A stretch of 42,500 nucleotides of DNA, from the NCBI GenBank assembly GCA_018398765.1, contig JAHBMJ010002770.1, forward strand, positions 1 to 42,500. The letters are read 5' to 3'. The notes beneath the pieces were generated by a model that was given only the letters and a program-made list of their open reading frames with translations, was not told the origin of the DNA and did no database searches. The position numbers and the translations under genes were made by a program. This document shows positions 33,376-42,500 of this stretch, piece by piece; position 1 is the first letter of the stretch, and each line of letters begins with the position of its first letter. Origin of the DNA: Chromera velia. Lineage: Eukaryota; Sar; Chromeraceae.

Positions 33376-33747
33376 CCTGACGGACTGACTAACTGACTGA
33401 CTGACTGACTAACTAACTGACTGACTGACTGACTAACTGACTGACTGACTGGCTGACTGACTGAGTGGCTAACTAACTGATTGACTCACTGAATAACCGA
33501 CTGATTGACTGACTGACTGACTGACTGATTGATTGACTGGCTGGCTGGCTGACTGATTGACTGGTTGACTGACTGACTAACTGACTGACTGACTGACTGA
33601 CTGTGGCTGATTGCAACTGACTGTGACCGGCTCGCTGAGTGATTTACTAACGGACTGATTGGTTCACGGAATGACTCACTTGCTTATTGACTGACTGCAT
33701 GTCGACTGACTGATTGACTGACTGATTGACGGCCGGACGGACGGATG
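33376..33747. repeat. (GACT)n array, opposite orientation to the AGTC array
   Basis: About 370 bp of imperfect GACT repeats, the reverse complement of the AGTC array to the left. It is cut by element B and resumes briefly at 36547-36590. Confidence 0.85.
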
Positions 33748-33752
33748 GACTA

Positions 33753-34083
33753 TGCAAGGGGTGTACGGGGCTCTTAAGTAACAGTAGCTTCTAGAAGAGA
33801 GTACTCTAGCGCTACTGTAAGCCTTCTTAAAGTCTACAAAGTTCCAAGGGAGAAGTCGGTAAGTCTGGCAGTCAAACTTCATGCGATGACTCTTAGAATC
33901 AGACCCACTCTTATGCTTGATCTACTGATTGCATCACTGCGCATGCTCATATATCGATCAGTTATTATACGCGCGCGCCCGCAAGCTATGCCGTTCTCAT
34001 GCATGCAGGCCCGGCCCGAGCTAAGCGATGCTAATTCTAATTAAGTGCCCCACAAGCCCACACTTCCTGGCAATCACCTCACA
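33753..34083 (-). repeat. LTR of element B (left copy)
   Basis: 331 bp, TG...CA ends. Contains a CAGTAGC...GCTACTG inverted repeat and internal palindromes TTCTAGAA and AGAGTACTCT near its left end. Confidence 0.88.
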
Positions 34084-36210
34084 CATGCCCGCCCACCAGA
34101 CCAACGTCCACGCTTGGTTCAAATTCAAGCATGCACCTCACACATGCTCGCTCATAGGGCGGGTGGGTAGGAAAATCCACACAACAAGTAATTTCAGACA
34201 CTCTGACTAATGACTCTTACCTGAGACTCTCCTTTGCTAGTCTCCTCTCGCTTCAACATCGATCCACACTTCTGCGATCTCATCTGAGGGCATCCCTAAG
34301 ATGGCACACAAAAGGCGTCCAAAGCTTCCCAAGCATGCACAAGCGAGATCAAAGATTCATTCACGTGGTTTTTGCATCCAATGCATTGTAAACGCAAGGC
34401 ATTCATGCATATGACTATTTCAGAGGACTCCAGTGATTTCTAACTGGATGCACTCACTCTCTCTGTCCAGAATCTTCCCATTTAGGGTCACTGGAAGGAC
34501 TCACTTAATCACTGATATTCACTGGGAGACTTCACGACAGCACGTGCAGTACCCAGCCCACAATGCACGCGCAGACATGGGATAGACTCGAGTCACTGGA
34601 CGTCATTTTTCCTTCCTTTGTCTTCTTTTGACCGAGTAGGTATCATGCAATGCAGCCAGCCATAAATATAGGTGGCAAACAAAACACGGCCACTCTTGTA
34701 TGCGCTCCAAACACTCCCCAAGCAATGTACACATACTCGGTTTCTCTTATATGAAGCGACCACAGACAGAGTATAAGGAGCTCAACTGTACGCACTCAGG
34801 AGACTCAAGGCTTTGAAAGTTCTGTGAAAGACTGCACGCTAACTGAGCATGACAGTCGTCTCAGAGGTTACTAACAAAACACCATCCAGTCAAACAGAAA
34901 GCAGAAAGCAGCACAAAGCACACACTCCTAAAAATCACTCGAAGTGTGCCCTTTGACTGTAAAAATCTCAGTGAAGCTCTCTTCTTTCTTTTCAAACAAA
35001 CCAGAACACAGATCGACACAATCCTTCATTCCCGGCAATCGACCGAGCTCTCACGTTTGATATGAATAGTAGTCGACTGAAGGGGACCCACCATTCAATG
35101 AAGTAATACAGTCCGCTGCGGCGGCCCAGCCGCAGGGGCCCTGAACTGCATGACTCCGTATTCAAATACTAGGTTCGTCCCAACACAGATCGCACCACTC
35201 TTGAAATCAACCAAACATTGGAAATCTATATGTGTCGACCTCTCATCCTCGCTCACCCTTCTCTCCTGTCTTTCTTTTTCTTCTTTGCTTTGCAGAGTGT
35301 CTGATTTTTCTCTTTGTTTCATTTTTCAATCTCTTTTTCAATTCTTTTCCCTCTTTCTTTTCTGTACAGTGTTCTCCTATGCCCAGACGAATAGAGGGAA
35401 AGATTAGAGAACAGATAAAAAGAACACACTTACTCTCACCCCATTGCCTTGGTTAAGGCTCCCGTCTCTCTCTTTCATCATTCTTTCTTTCCTTTCTCCC
35501 CGACTATCTCTATCACCCATTCATATTTCACAAACGGAGAAAGAAGACAATCAGAGAGATTCAGAGAGACAGAAGGATCAACCCATAAATTAACAATACA
35601 ACACCAACCTCCACCCTTACTCCAGCCTTCCTTCCCTTCAAATCACACACACCCAAACCCAAACACAAACAGCAAAAACAAAAGCAGAAGCGGTTTCTCC
35701 CGGTTTCCAGGAATCCACTAGAGGAATCCACTGGTGATGCCGATGAATACAAGTGCAACCGCCGTATCGGGGCACTCTCTCAGTGGGCAACAGCATCCGA
35801 TGCTCCATGACGTCATCAAGGTTAGAAGTCAGACTGAGTCTCATCGATCTTCCCCCTCACTTCTCCCTATTTCTCCCTGCTTTCGGTTCCAAGTTCTCCT
35901 CCATTTCTCCAGTAATGTTCCGTTTATACTGCTCTCTCACCACAAGTGGTAGAAAGCAAAAACACCTCTCAGACCTCTTCAGCTCCTCATCTTCCCTCGA
36001 GGACACCACAAAATTCAAGACAGAATGAAACAACACAACAGAGTTGAAAAGAGTCTAATCTGTTTTAGGCTCTCAATCATCTGGCTGCCACAATACTCTA
36101 CACAACCTGGTGATTCATGTGGGTAGCCCACCTGTCTTTATCAATCTATTTCCTTTCATCTCACGTCATACTGTCTGCCCCTGTGCAACTAAAAGCTCTG
36201 CTAAACCAAC

Positions 36211-36541
36211 TGCAAGGGGTGTACGGGGCTCTTAAGTAACAGTAGCTTCTAGAAGAGAGTACTCTAGCGCTACTGTAAGCCTTGTCAAAGTTTACAAAGT
36301 TCCAAGGGAGAAGTTGGTAAGTTTGGTAGTCAAACTTCATGCGATGACTCTTAGAATCAGACCCACTCTTATGCTTGATCTACTGATTGCATCACTGCGC
36401 ATGCTCATATATCGATCAGTTATTATACGTATGCGCCCGCGAGCTATGCCGTTCTCATGCATGCAGGCCCGGCCCGAGCTAAGCGATGCTACTTCTAATT
36501 AAGTGCCCCACAAGCCCACACTTCCTGGCAATCACCTCACA
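36211..36541 (-). repeat. LTR of element B (right copy)
   Basis: 331 bp, about 97% identical by eye to the left copy. Followed by GACTA. Confidence 0.88.
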
Positions 36542-36546
36542 GACTA

Positions 36547-37907
36547 AGTCTTACTTACTGACTGACTAACTGACTTGGCTGACTGACATCATTGTACATC
36601 CAAATAGGATGCCGGAGGCGATGTGTACCCAACAACAACAGTCCCGTCTCCGGTATATGCACGTCAAGGTGGCGGAATAGCTAAATTTGTGAGCGACAAA
36701 AGGGCCCCGGCAGTGAGGCATGCACGTCATATAGTCCGGATGAGAGTCCGGAAGATTTTGAAAGGCACGCGCGCATGTTGGCACCCGCTTCGTAGTCAAG
36801 TCGTCCGGATTGAAAAATGTTGGGGACCGCGCGCCTTTGGCGCGCCCTCCAGATTGCCTAACCCGGATGCCGTCCGGATTCCGTAATAATGCGTGCATGG
36901 GCTGGGGTATTTCTATTTTGTAAGTGCCCCCCGCTTCGCTTTCCGGGACTGTGCATTGCGTGCATGGGCTGGGGTATTTTTGTTTTGTAAGTGCCCCCCG
37001 CTTCGCTTTCCGGGGCCACCGATTTTTCTGACCTGCGTGCGCGTGTTTCAGGATTTCTGCCGTCTCCGTCGTATGCATGGAGAACACAAAAGCATACCAA
37101 AAAAACCTCCGTCAGTTCCCTCCAGAAACTTCCAGCTGCCGTTACGCCATCGGACTTGAACGTCTCGTCACTGCTTCGGGAAAGTCGAGATTGCGAAGGA
37201 GAGAGAATCTGCTTTTGATTGACCTACGTTGAGCTGTGAGAAGAAAGCAGCAGAGGACTATAGCAAGGTCTTCGTGGCATGCTCTGGAGCTCTGCCGTCT
37301 CCTCTGTAGTTATCGCCCTTTCGTTCACCCAACGTTCCTCCTGCCTCGTCGGCTTGCGAGTTCGTGCACCAGTGCAGTTCACCGTATCCTGGCTTAGTTC
37401 GAGCATAAATCAGAGGTCTGCATGGGTTTTGTGGGGGGTGACCATGCTGCCGCTTTGAGACGTACAGAGGGGGGGGTCCATCTGTGTGCTTGTGATGGTG
37501 GAACTTGATGTTTGTATACGAGCTTTCCGTCGTTTCGCTTTCTTATCGTCGCGGGGGGCTCGTTGGGGGAAGAAGCTGGAGCGTGTACATGTTTTTTTTC
37601 TTCCCCATTCATAGGAATTCGGCCCAGAGACGCCGACTCATTAATACTGCTGGGCAAGGCTAGTGAAAAGGATGTTGCACGTCTTTTGCGTTGAGAAATT
37701 CATACACTTTCTTTTGTACGTCTTGGTCCTGTTATCCTCTCTCATCTCCCATGCCCTCTTGCCTACCCGACAGCCCCCAGATCTATCTTCCTTCTGTCTG
37801 GAGTCCATTTGTATGCGGTTGAATTTCCTTCCGTACTCCTCCTAAGTTCTGTTTGCACCGTGTGTAGCCAGCCGTTCTGTGAGTTCTTGTGAGGCCGGAA
37901 GGAGGCA
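36547..37907. other. Spacer and probable upstream region of the ATPase gene
   Basis: Begins with the end of the GACT array. A 67-bp tandem duplication lies at about 36885-37014. TCCGGAT words recur at 36736-36880. Only short ORFs occur. The last few hundred bases should include the promoter and 5' untranslated region of the plus-strand ATPase gene, with no clear motif. Confidence 0.4.
36885..37014. repeat. 67-bp tandem duplication
   Basis: The unit starting GCGTGCATGGGCTGGGG and ending at CTTTCCGGG occurs twice in a row with few differences. Confidence 0.85.
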
Positions 37908-38078
37908 ATGCTGAAAGCCGCACAAGCAAGTCTGAGACGTTGCTCAAAAGCGTTCCCTTTCCATGTGTTTGTATATGTGGAACATGTGTGCACTCACTAC
38001 TCGTTTATACAAACAAGTCAGTCTGCATTTGCACCTCGCCCGTGCAGAACGCCAACCCAGTGCCGCACGCAGCTGGAT

Positions 38079-38386
38079 ATGAGCGGACGCGGAGCCTACT
38101 ACAAGGCTCTATATGGAGGGGGTGGGAGGGGAAGAGGAAGGGGGAGGGGGGGTGGAGGGGGAGGCCATGGGGGGGATTCTTGGGGAGGGTCCGGAGGCGG
38201 GGGAGGGTGGGGTGAAGACANNNNGGGGGGGGGGGGGGGGGGGGGAGGCGGAAGGGGTCCCCCGGAGCGTCCTGGGACTTCAGGCGGTGGAGGTTCGTTT
38301 GTGATGCCTTCCGTTCTTTTTTTCTTTCTTTTCTTTCTTTCTTTCTTTCTTTCTTTCCTTCCTTTCTTTCTTTCCTTCCTTCCTTC

Positions 38387-38419
<33 letters not shown>

Positions 38420-40885
38420 TTTCTTTCTTTCTTTCTTTCTTTCTTGCTTGCTTGCTTGCTTTCTTTCTTTCTTTCTTTCTTTTCTTTCTTTCTGTCTTTC
38501 TTGCTTGCTTGCTTGCTTGCTTTCTGTGCTCGCTATTTCTTTCTCTTTTGTTCGCTCTTTGTCTCTCCCTATCGCGTACTGTCTTTCTCTTTCTCCCCCT
38601 CCCTCTCTCCGCTCCTATCTCTCGCTTTCCTACCTCCCTCTTTCTTGGCCTATCAGTCTACCTGTGTCGCTCCACTCCACACACACACACACACACACAC
38701 ACTCCGCTGCAGGCGGGGGTCTGAGAGCCTTCTCCATCACACTGGGCCAGGGGGCAGAGACTCTCCGGCAGGAACTCAGACGGGTTGACGGCAAGCAGTA
38801 CCCTGCCTACAGGGATCTGTGCGGAGAGTGGAACCTAGGCCCTTTCTCCCTCTTCATCGACAGAGTCCAGGTACGTCGGTCCGTGGACAGGCAGACAGGC
38901 AGGCAGGGAGGAGGGAAGAAAAAGACAGACAGCCCAAGCAAGTCTGGTATTGGCTCGCATGGTGGCGTGTTCGTCGCTGGTTCTCCCATCTGGTTTACGT
39001 GTCTCTCATTTACGACATGCACCTAGACACATACAGGAACACAGCAAGGCAACAACGGCAAGAGACAGATAGACGTACAGGCACTGACTGAGTCAGACTG
39101 ACTCCGTGTGAGCTGGGGCAGATGATCAATCGGACCCAGGCAGATTCATTCTGTGGAATGACTACACGCAACTTGCTGCACAGACCAATACCTTCCTGCT
39201 ATGAAGCTCTAACCTATCGACTACTGGATGGAGAAGAACTTTCATTCTCTCTATGGATACCGCACGCATGCCGATACACAAACAACTGTACGAACGAATA
39301 TGTTGTTGTCTCCCTGCCTCAATGCGTGCAGGCCGACCCTTTCGCCCCCCCAAGTTCCATCCGGGTAAGGGTGCCGATGGAGAACGCAAAACTCCCCCCT
39401 GACCTGTTTAGCAACAGGGTGAGGAATGTGGCGCTGGCAGATTTTCTTCACAGGTGCGTACGCTGCGCTGGTGTGGTCCTGATGACCTTGTTTTTTTTTT
39501 CTCGTTGAAGATGGCCGGACGTTTCGAAGCGGCATTAGTCGTTCCAAAGTGCCGATTGTGGGTGAATGAATGGGTGGATCTGTCGGTGTGAATTCATTCT
39601 CGTTTCGCATGTACGTCGTATCGAGAGGCAACAATGTTTTGTTTGCCTATTTTCTTCAGGGGTTCACGCTCTTCCTTACCGACGTGGTTGTCCTCTGATT
39701 GATGCTTTGTGTTTTTCTTTCCGAGTCTCTCTGCAAAAGACCTCCCAATCTCTCAATCTCTTTATCTGTCTCTCTCTTTTGTGTTCATACGTCTACCATA
39801 CCTCATAATCATGAAACCCTCCCTGCCTTTGTCCACGCATGAATGCAGGCGATTCCACAAACTGGTGACAGCGGGGGGGCTGGATGTGGCTGCGGGCGGA
39901 GGGGGGTGGCACGGGTCAAAGGGCGGAGACGTATCGATTGACAAACCTTCTCAGAACGTTCTCGCCAGAAGCGCTGTGATCGTAACGCCGCAATTCATTG
40001 AGGTTTGTCCCTTCGTTCGTGTGTTCGTTTCACCCTGAGAAGGTCAATTTTCGGTCGTCTAATCCATCTCTCTGTTGACATTTTCTGTTTCACACATCCA
40101 TCTTATCTGCTCCCAAAACTCGCAGTACTCGCTATGTTTGTTTAGAGTTGTCTGTTCTTCAAATACATCTCTCTCTTGCTCTTCCAATTTTTCCCACTTC
40201 TCTTTTGTCTGCTTGCCTGTAGTGAGTATTTTTCCTTCCCTTCACAGAGGGCAGCTTGGTCGCATTGATTCCTTTTCTGTCTACTCAGCTCTCTCCCTTA
40301 TTCACAAAAAATGAGTCAGACATGCGCGCAAGCAAGTTGAATGAGGGAAAACCGATCTCTCCCTCCCGTGGGTCGAATGAAAGCCCAAGTCAGTGGAACT
40401 GACTTCTTTCCAGGTGACTGTACGTAAATCGATCGGTCGACCGGATGGGTAGATGGATGGATGGATGGATGGATGGGTGGGTGAATGAATGAATGAATGA
40501 ATGGATCAAAAATGAGCTGGAGTGGGTGGGTGCAGGTCCGGTGTCTGATTGCCCTTCCCGGGAGAGGCCGGTCGATTGAGGGGGGCAGGGCGGAGGCAGC
40601 TCTTGTTGACGGTCTGCCCCGTGTGGTGAAGGGAGCTCTGTTTGCGGAGAGCCTCGACGGGAAGGCCCTCAGAGAACACGTCGACTCTGTTGAGGACCAA
40701 CAAGTGTGTGGGGTGCCTGGGGAGGTTCTCTTCTTTCTTTCTTTCTTTTTTTCTTTCTGTCTGTCTGTCTGTCTTTCTTTCTTTCTTTCTTTCTTTCCTT
40801 TCTTTCTTTCTTTCTTTCTTTCTTTTCTTTCTTTCTTTCTTTCTTTCTTTCTGTCTTTCTGTCTTTCCGTCTTTGTGTCTTTCTG

Positions 40886-40916
<31 letters not shown>

Positions 40917-40993
40917 CTTTTTCTTTCTGTCTCTCTCTGGTTCGTTCGTCCGTTCGTTCTTTCTTTCTTTCTTTCTTTCTCTCTTTCTTTCTT

Positions 40994-41031
<38 letters not shown>

Positions 41032-41033
41032 GT

Positions 41034-41064
<31 letters not shown>

Positions 41065-42500
41065 CTATGTGTCTCGACCACCTACGTCAACTCATTAGTG
41101 GAATAGCGCTGAGGGCCAGCGAGCACGTATACACCAAAGAACAAAAATGTTTGCGAGTGAGTGCGTGAGTGAGTGCGTGAGTGAGAGCGTGAGAGCGTGA
41201 GAGCGTGAGTGCGTGAGTGAGTGCGTAAGAGCGTGAGTGAGTGCGTGAGTGCGTGAGTCAGTGTGCGAGTGAGTGTGTGAGTGCGTGAGTGAATGCGTGC
41301 ATGAGTGAGAGAGTGCGTGAGTGCAGGATCTGCGGTCCCAACTGGACTCCCTCGGGCTTGTCGCCTTCGTTGCTGACGGTGCGGTGCTGCCCCGGGCATC
41401 GGGGGTTGACGATCTGCCTATGGACGCAGGTCTGTCGGTTGGAGGGACCAGCTGTATACAGGTTTTTTTTTCTGGTCCCCAAGAGAAGCTTGCATTCTTT
41501 TCTCCCGGTTATATTCATGCATGCTCTCTCACCCTCTCTTTTTGTTGTCCTTGACGTTTTGACATGCAGCATCGTTTGTTTCCCGTCGTCGCATATTTCT
41601 CAGACACACACACTCATGCAGTTGTGACTCGTTTCTTTTCTTTTCTTTTTTTCTCTCCATGCCCTTCGTCTCCAGCCTCCAAGAGTATTTTCCCCTTTAT
41701 TTCCGCCTCCCTCTGCTGCTTGCACTTGTTTCTGGCTTCCGTCGACCAAGCCAATGCTAGCGCGTGAGCACTTCCCTCCTCGTCATTGCGCCGTTTCCCC
41801 TTCTTTTTCATTTGCCTGCAGAAAAAGCGCGGTCGAAGGGCACTCCATTGGTCAGTCTCCTCTCCTCTCGTCTCGTCTTCTCTTGCGAAGCTGCACGATC
41901 TTTCTTTCCTTCTCTGCAACCATGCAGGCATCTTTTGCATATGACTCGAATGATGTATTTTTGTATTCCTTCTGACTGTCTTGGCGGCTTTTTGGCTGAC
42001 GTTATGTACATAGAAGAATCACTTTTCGTGCGCAGCACTCACTGGAATTTTCAGGAGAGATAACGCCCAATCTGTATGATCGAACGAAGAAGGACTCGCA
42101 TTCATTGATCGAACGAAGAAGGACTCGCATTCATTGACTGAAGAAATGTAATGTGAGGCGATGCGATGCAGGTCAGATTCGAGTCCCCCCCCTCGCTGCG
42201 AGTGGAGGTGGAGGTCCCCCACCGCGGCCGACTGACGGGCATGGGCATCGGTCGGGGCGTCACGCTGATCTGTGGAGGGGGGTTTCATGGAAAGTCGACG
42301 CTCTTGGAGGCACTGCAAGTACGTAGCTGCGTGTACACACACAGATAGACAGACAAAAACAATGCTCTGAGTGATCTGGGCGTCAGAGTAAGTCGAGAAC
42401 TGACGACCAGAGTCAATTGAGAGTCTCTCAACTCGTTTCAAACAGCTGATCCACGGTACGGTCGACACTCACTCACTCAGTCAGTCACACACACACACAC
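38079..42500 (+). CDS. Predicted ATPase of the ABC class (PF09818/COG3044, MRB1590-like), 3' end beyond window
   Basis: Exons 38079-38292, 38713-38870, 39332-39453, 39849-40002, 40536-40703, 41327-41429, 41822-41850 (29 nt) and 42172-42318. All introns are GT-AG and all phases agree, giving 365 residues so far. The start is a Gly/Arg-rich segment (MSGRGAYYKALYGGGGRG). The family core follows: LRRVDGKQYPAYRDL, FSLFIDRVQADPFAPPS, LFSNRVRNVALADF, LIALPGRGRSIEG, LGLVAFVADGAVLPR and GVDDLP. The last exon has the family's Walker A variant GGGFHGKSTLL at about 351-361. The trypanosome member MRB1590 is a mitochondrial RNA-editing-associated ATPase; the role here is inferred only. An in-frame ATG at 37908 would add 57 residues resembling a mitochondrial presequence. 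Four unknown bases at 38221-38224 sit in a G-run in exon 1, so the glycine count is uncertain. Walker B and the rest lie outside. Confidence 0.85.
38318..38530 (+). repeat. (CTTT)n microsatellite in ATPase intron 1
   Basis: CTTT repeats with CCTT and GCTT interruptions, starting 25 bp after the donor at 38293. ORFs across it are Phe/Leu/Ser repeats. Confidence 0.9.
40733..41067 (+). repeat. (CTTT)n/(CT)n microsatellite in ATPase intron 5
   Basis: About 330 bp of CTTT with CTGT and CT runs, starting about 30 bp after the donor at 40704. Confidence 0.9.
41155..41326 (+). repeat. (GAGT/GCGT)n repeat before ATPase exon 6
   Basis: GTGAGTGCGT-type repeats run directly into the acceptor GTGCAG at 41321-41326. 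The intron thus has a purine-rich rather than pyrimidine-rich 3' end. Confidence 0.85.
42077..42137 (+). repeat. 30-bp tandem duplication in ATPase intron 7
   Basis: The unit TGATCGAACGAAGAAGGACT (first 20 bases) occurs twice in succession, ending about 35 bp before the exon 8 acceptor. Confidence 0.85.

Larger units (their letters stand above)
33753..36541 (-). mobile_element. Non-coding LTR retrotransposon (element B, TRIM/LARD-like)
   Basis: 2789 bp. Direct 331-bp LTRs (33753-34083 and 36211-36541) start TGCAAGGGG and end CACCTCACA, and differ at about 11 positions. The TSD GACTA is at 33748-33752 and 36542-36546. On the minus strand a TGG-starting sequence (TGGTTTAGCAGAGC), two bases from the LTR at about 36195-36208, fits a primer-binding site, so the minus orientation is preferred. 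The facing end is G-rich (GGTGGGCGGGCATG) rather than a clean polypurine tract. No ORF in the 2127-bp interior looks like protein, so the element depends on others. Confidence 0.85.

Noticed and set aside
33176-33396. Cysteine/valine-repeat ORFs in three frames
   Set aside because: They are translations of a GT microsatellite.
40497-41168. 223-codon plus-strand ORF and its antisense
   Set aside because: Only 40536-40703 is a real exon of the ATPase gene; the rest is translated CTTT microsatellite.

Overview
This is nuclear DNA of a microbial eukaryote. Its genes are broken into many short exons by canonical GT-AG introns, simple-sequence repeats fill introns and intergenic DNA, and LTR retrotransposons are common. 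The best guess is an alveolate alga of the chromerid type (Chromera-like). The main reason is the CCCH zinc-finger gene, whose N-terminal motif and finger spacing I recognise from dinoflagellate and chromerid families. The phylum is an inference, not a demonstration.

Layout. (1) 1-5299: microsatellite-rich DNA with no firm gene; one weak membrane-protein ORF on the minus strand near the left edge. (2) 5300-14746, minus: a 14-exon gene for a 1200-residue fusion of an FAD-dependent amine-oxidase-like protein and a cyclopropane-fatty-acid-synthase-type methyltransferase. All 14 exons join in one frame. (3) 15586-18296, minus: a non-autonomous LTR retrotransposon (320-bp LTRs, TSD ATAGT) with a zinc-knuckle Gag-like reading frame broken by two in-frame stops. 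(4) 18302-21789: AT-rich, then GA-rich DNA without a gene I can support. (5) 21790-24838, minus: a two-exon CCCH zinc-finger protein whose finger is split by the intron. (6) 24839-26355: upstream DNA, a short tandem triplication and a long (AGTC)n array. (7) 26361-32462, plus: an apparently intact Ty1/copia retrotransposon with 427-bp LTRs, gag, and pol in the -1 frame behind a convincing frameshift signal. (8) 32463-33747: tetranucleotide arrays, a diverged tandem duplication and a GT tract. (9) 33753-36541: a second non-autonomous LTR element (331-bp LTRs, TSD GACTA) with no coding capacity. (10) 36547-37907: spacer. (11) 38079 to beyond the right edge, plus: the first eight exons of a PF09818/COG3044 'ABC-class ATPase', the family of trypanosome MRB1590, cut off just after its Walker A motif.

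The three host genes do not form a recognisable pathway: one is lipid modification, one a probable RNA-binding protein, and one an RNA-linked ATPase. What unites the window is genome dynamics. Three LTR elements of different families are present, two of them inserted into tetranucleotide arrays. In the fatty-acid gene, short tandem duplications have copied splice junctions at three places, and several 5' splice sites run straight into microsatellites built from the donor motif itself.
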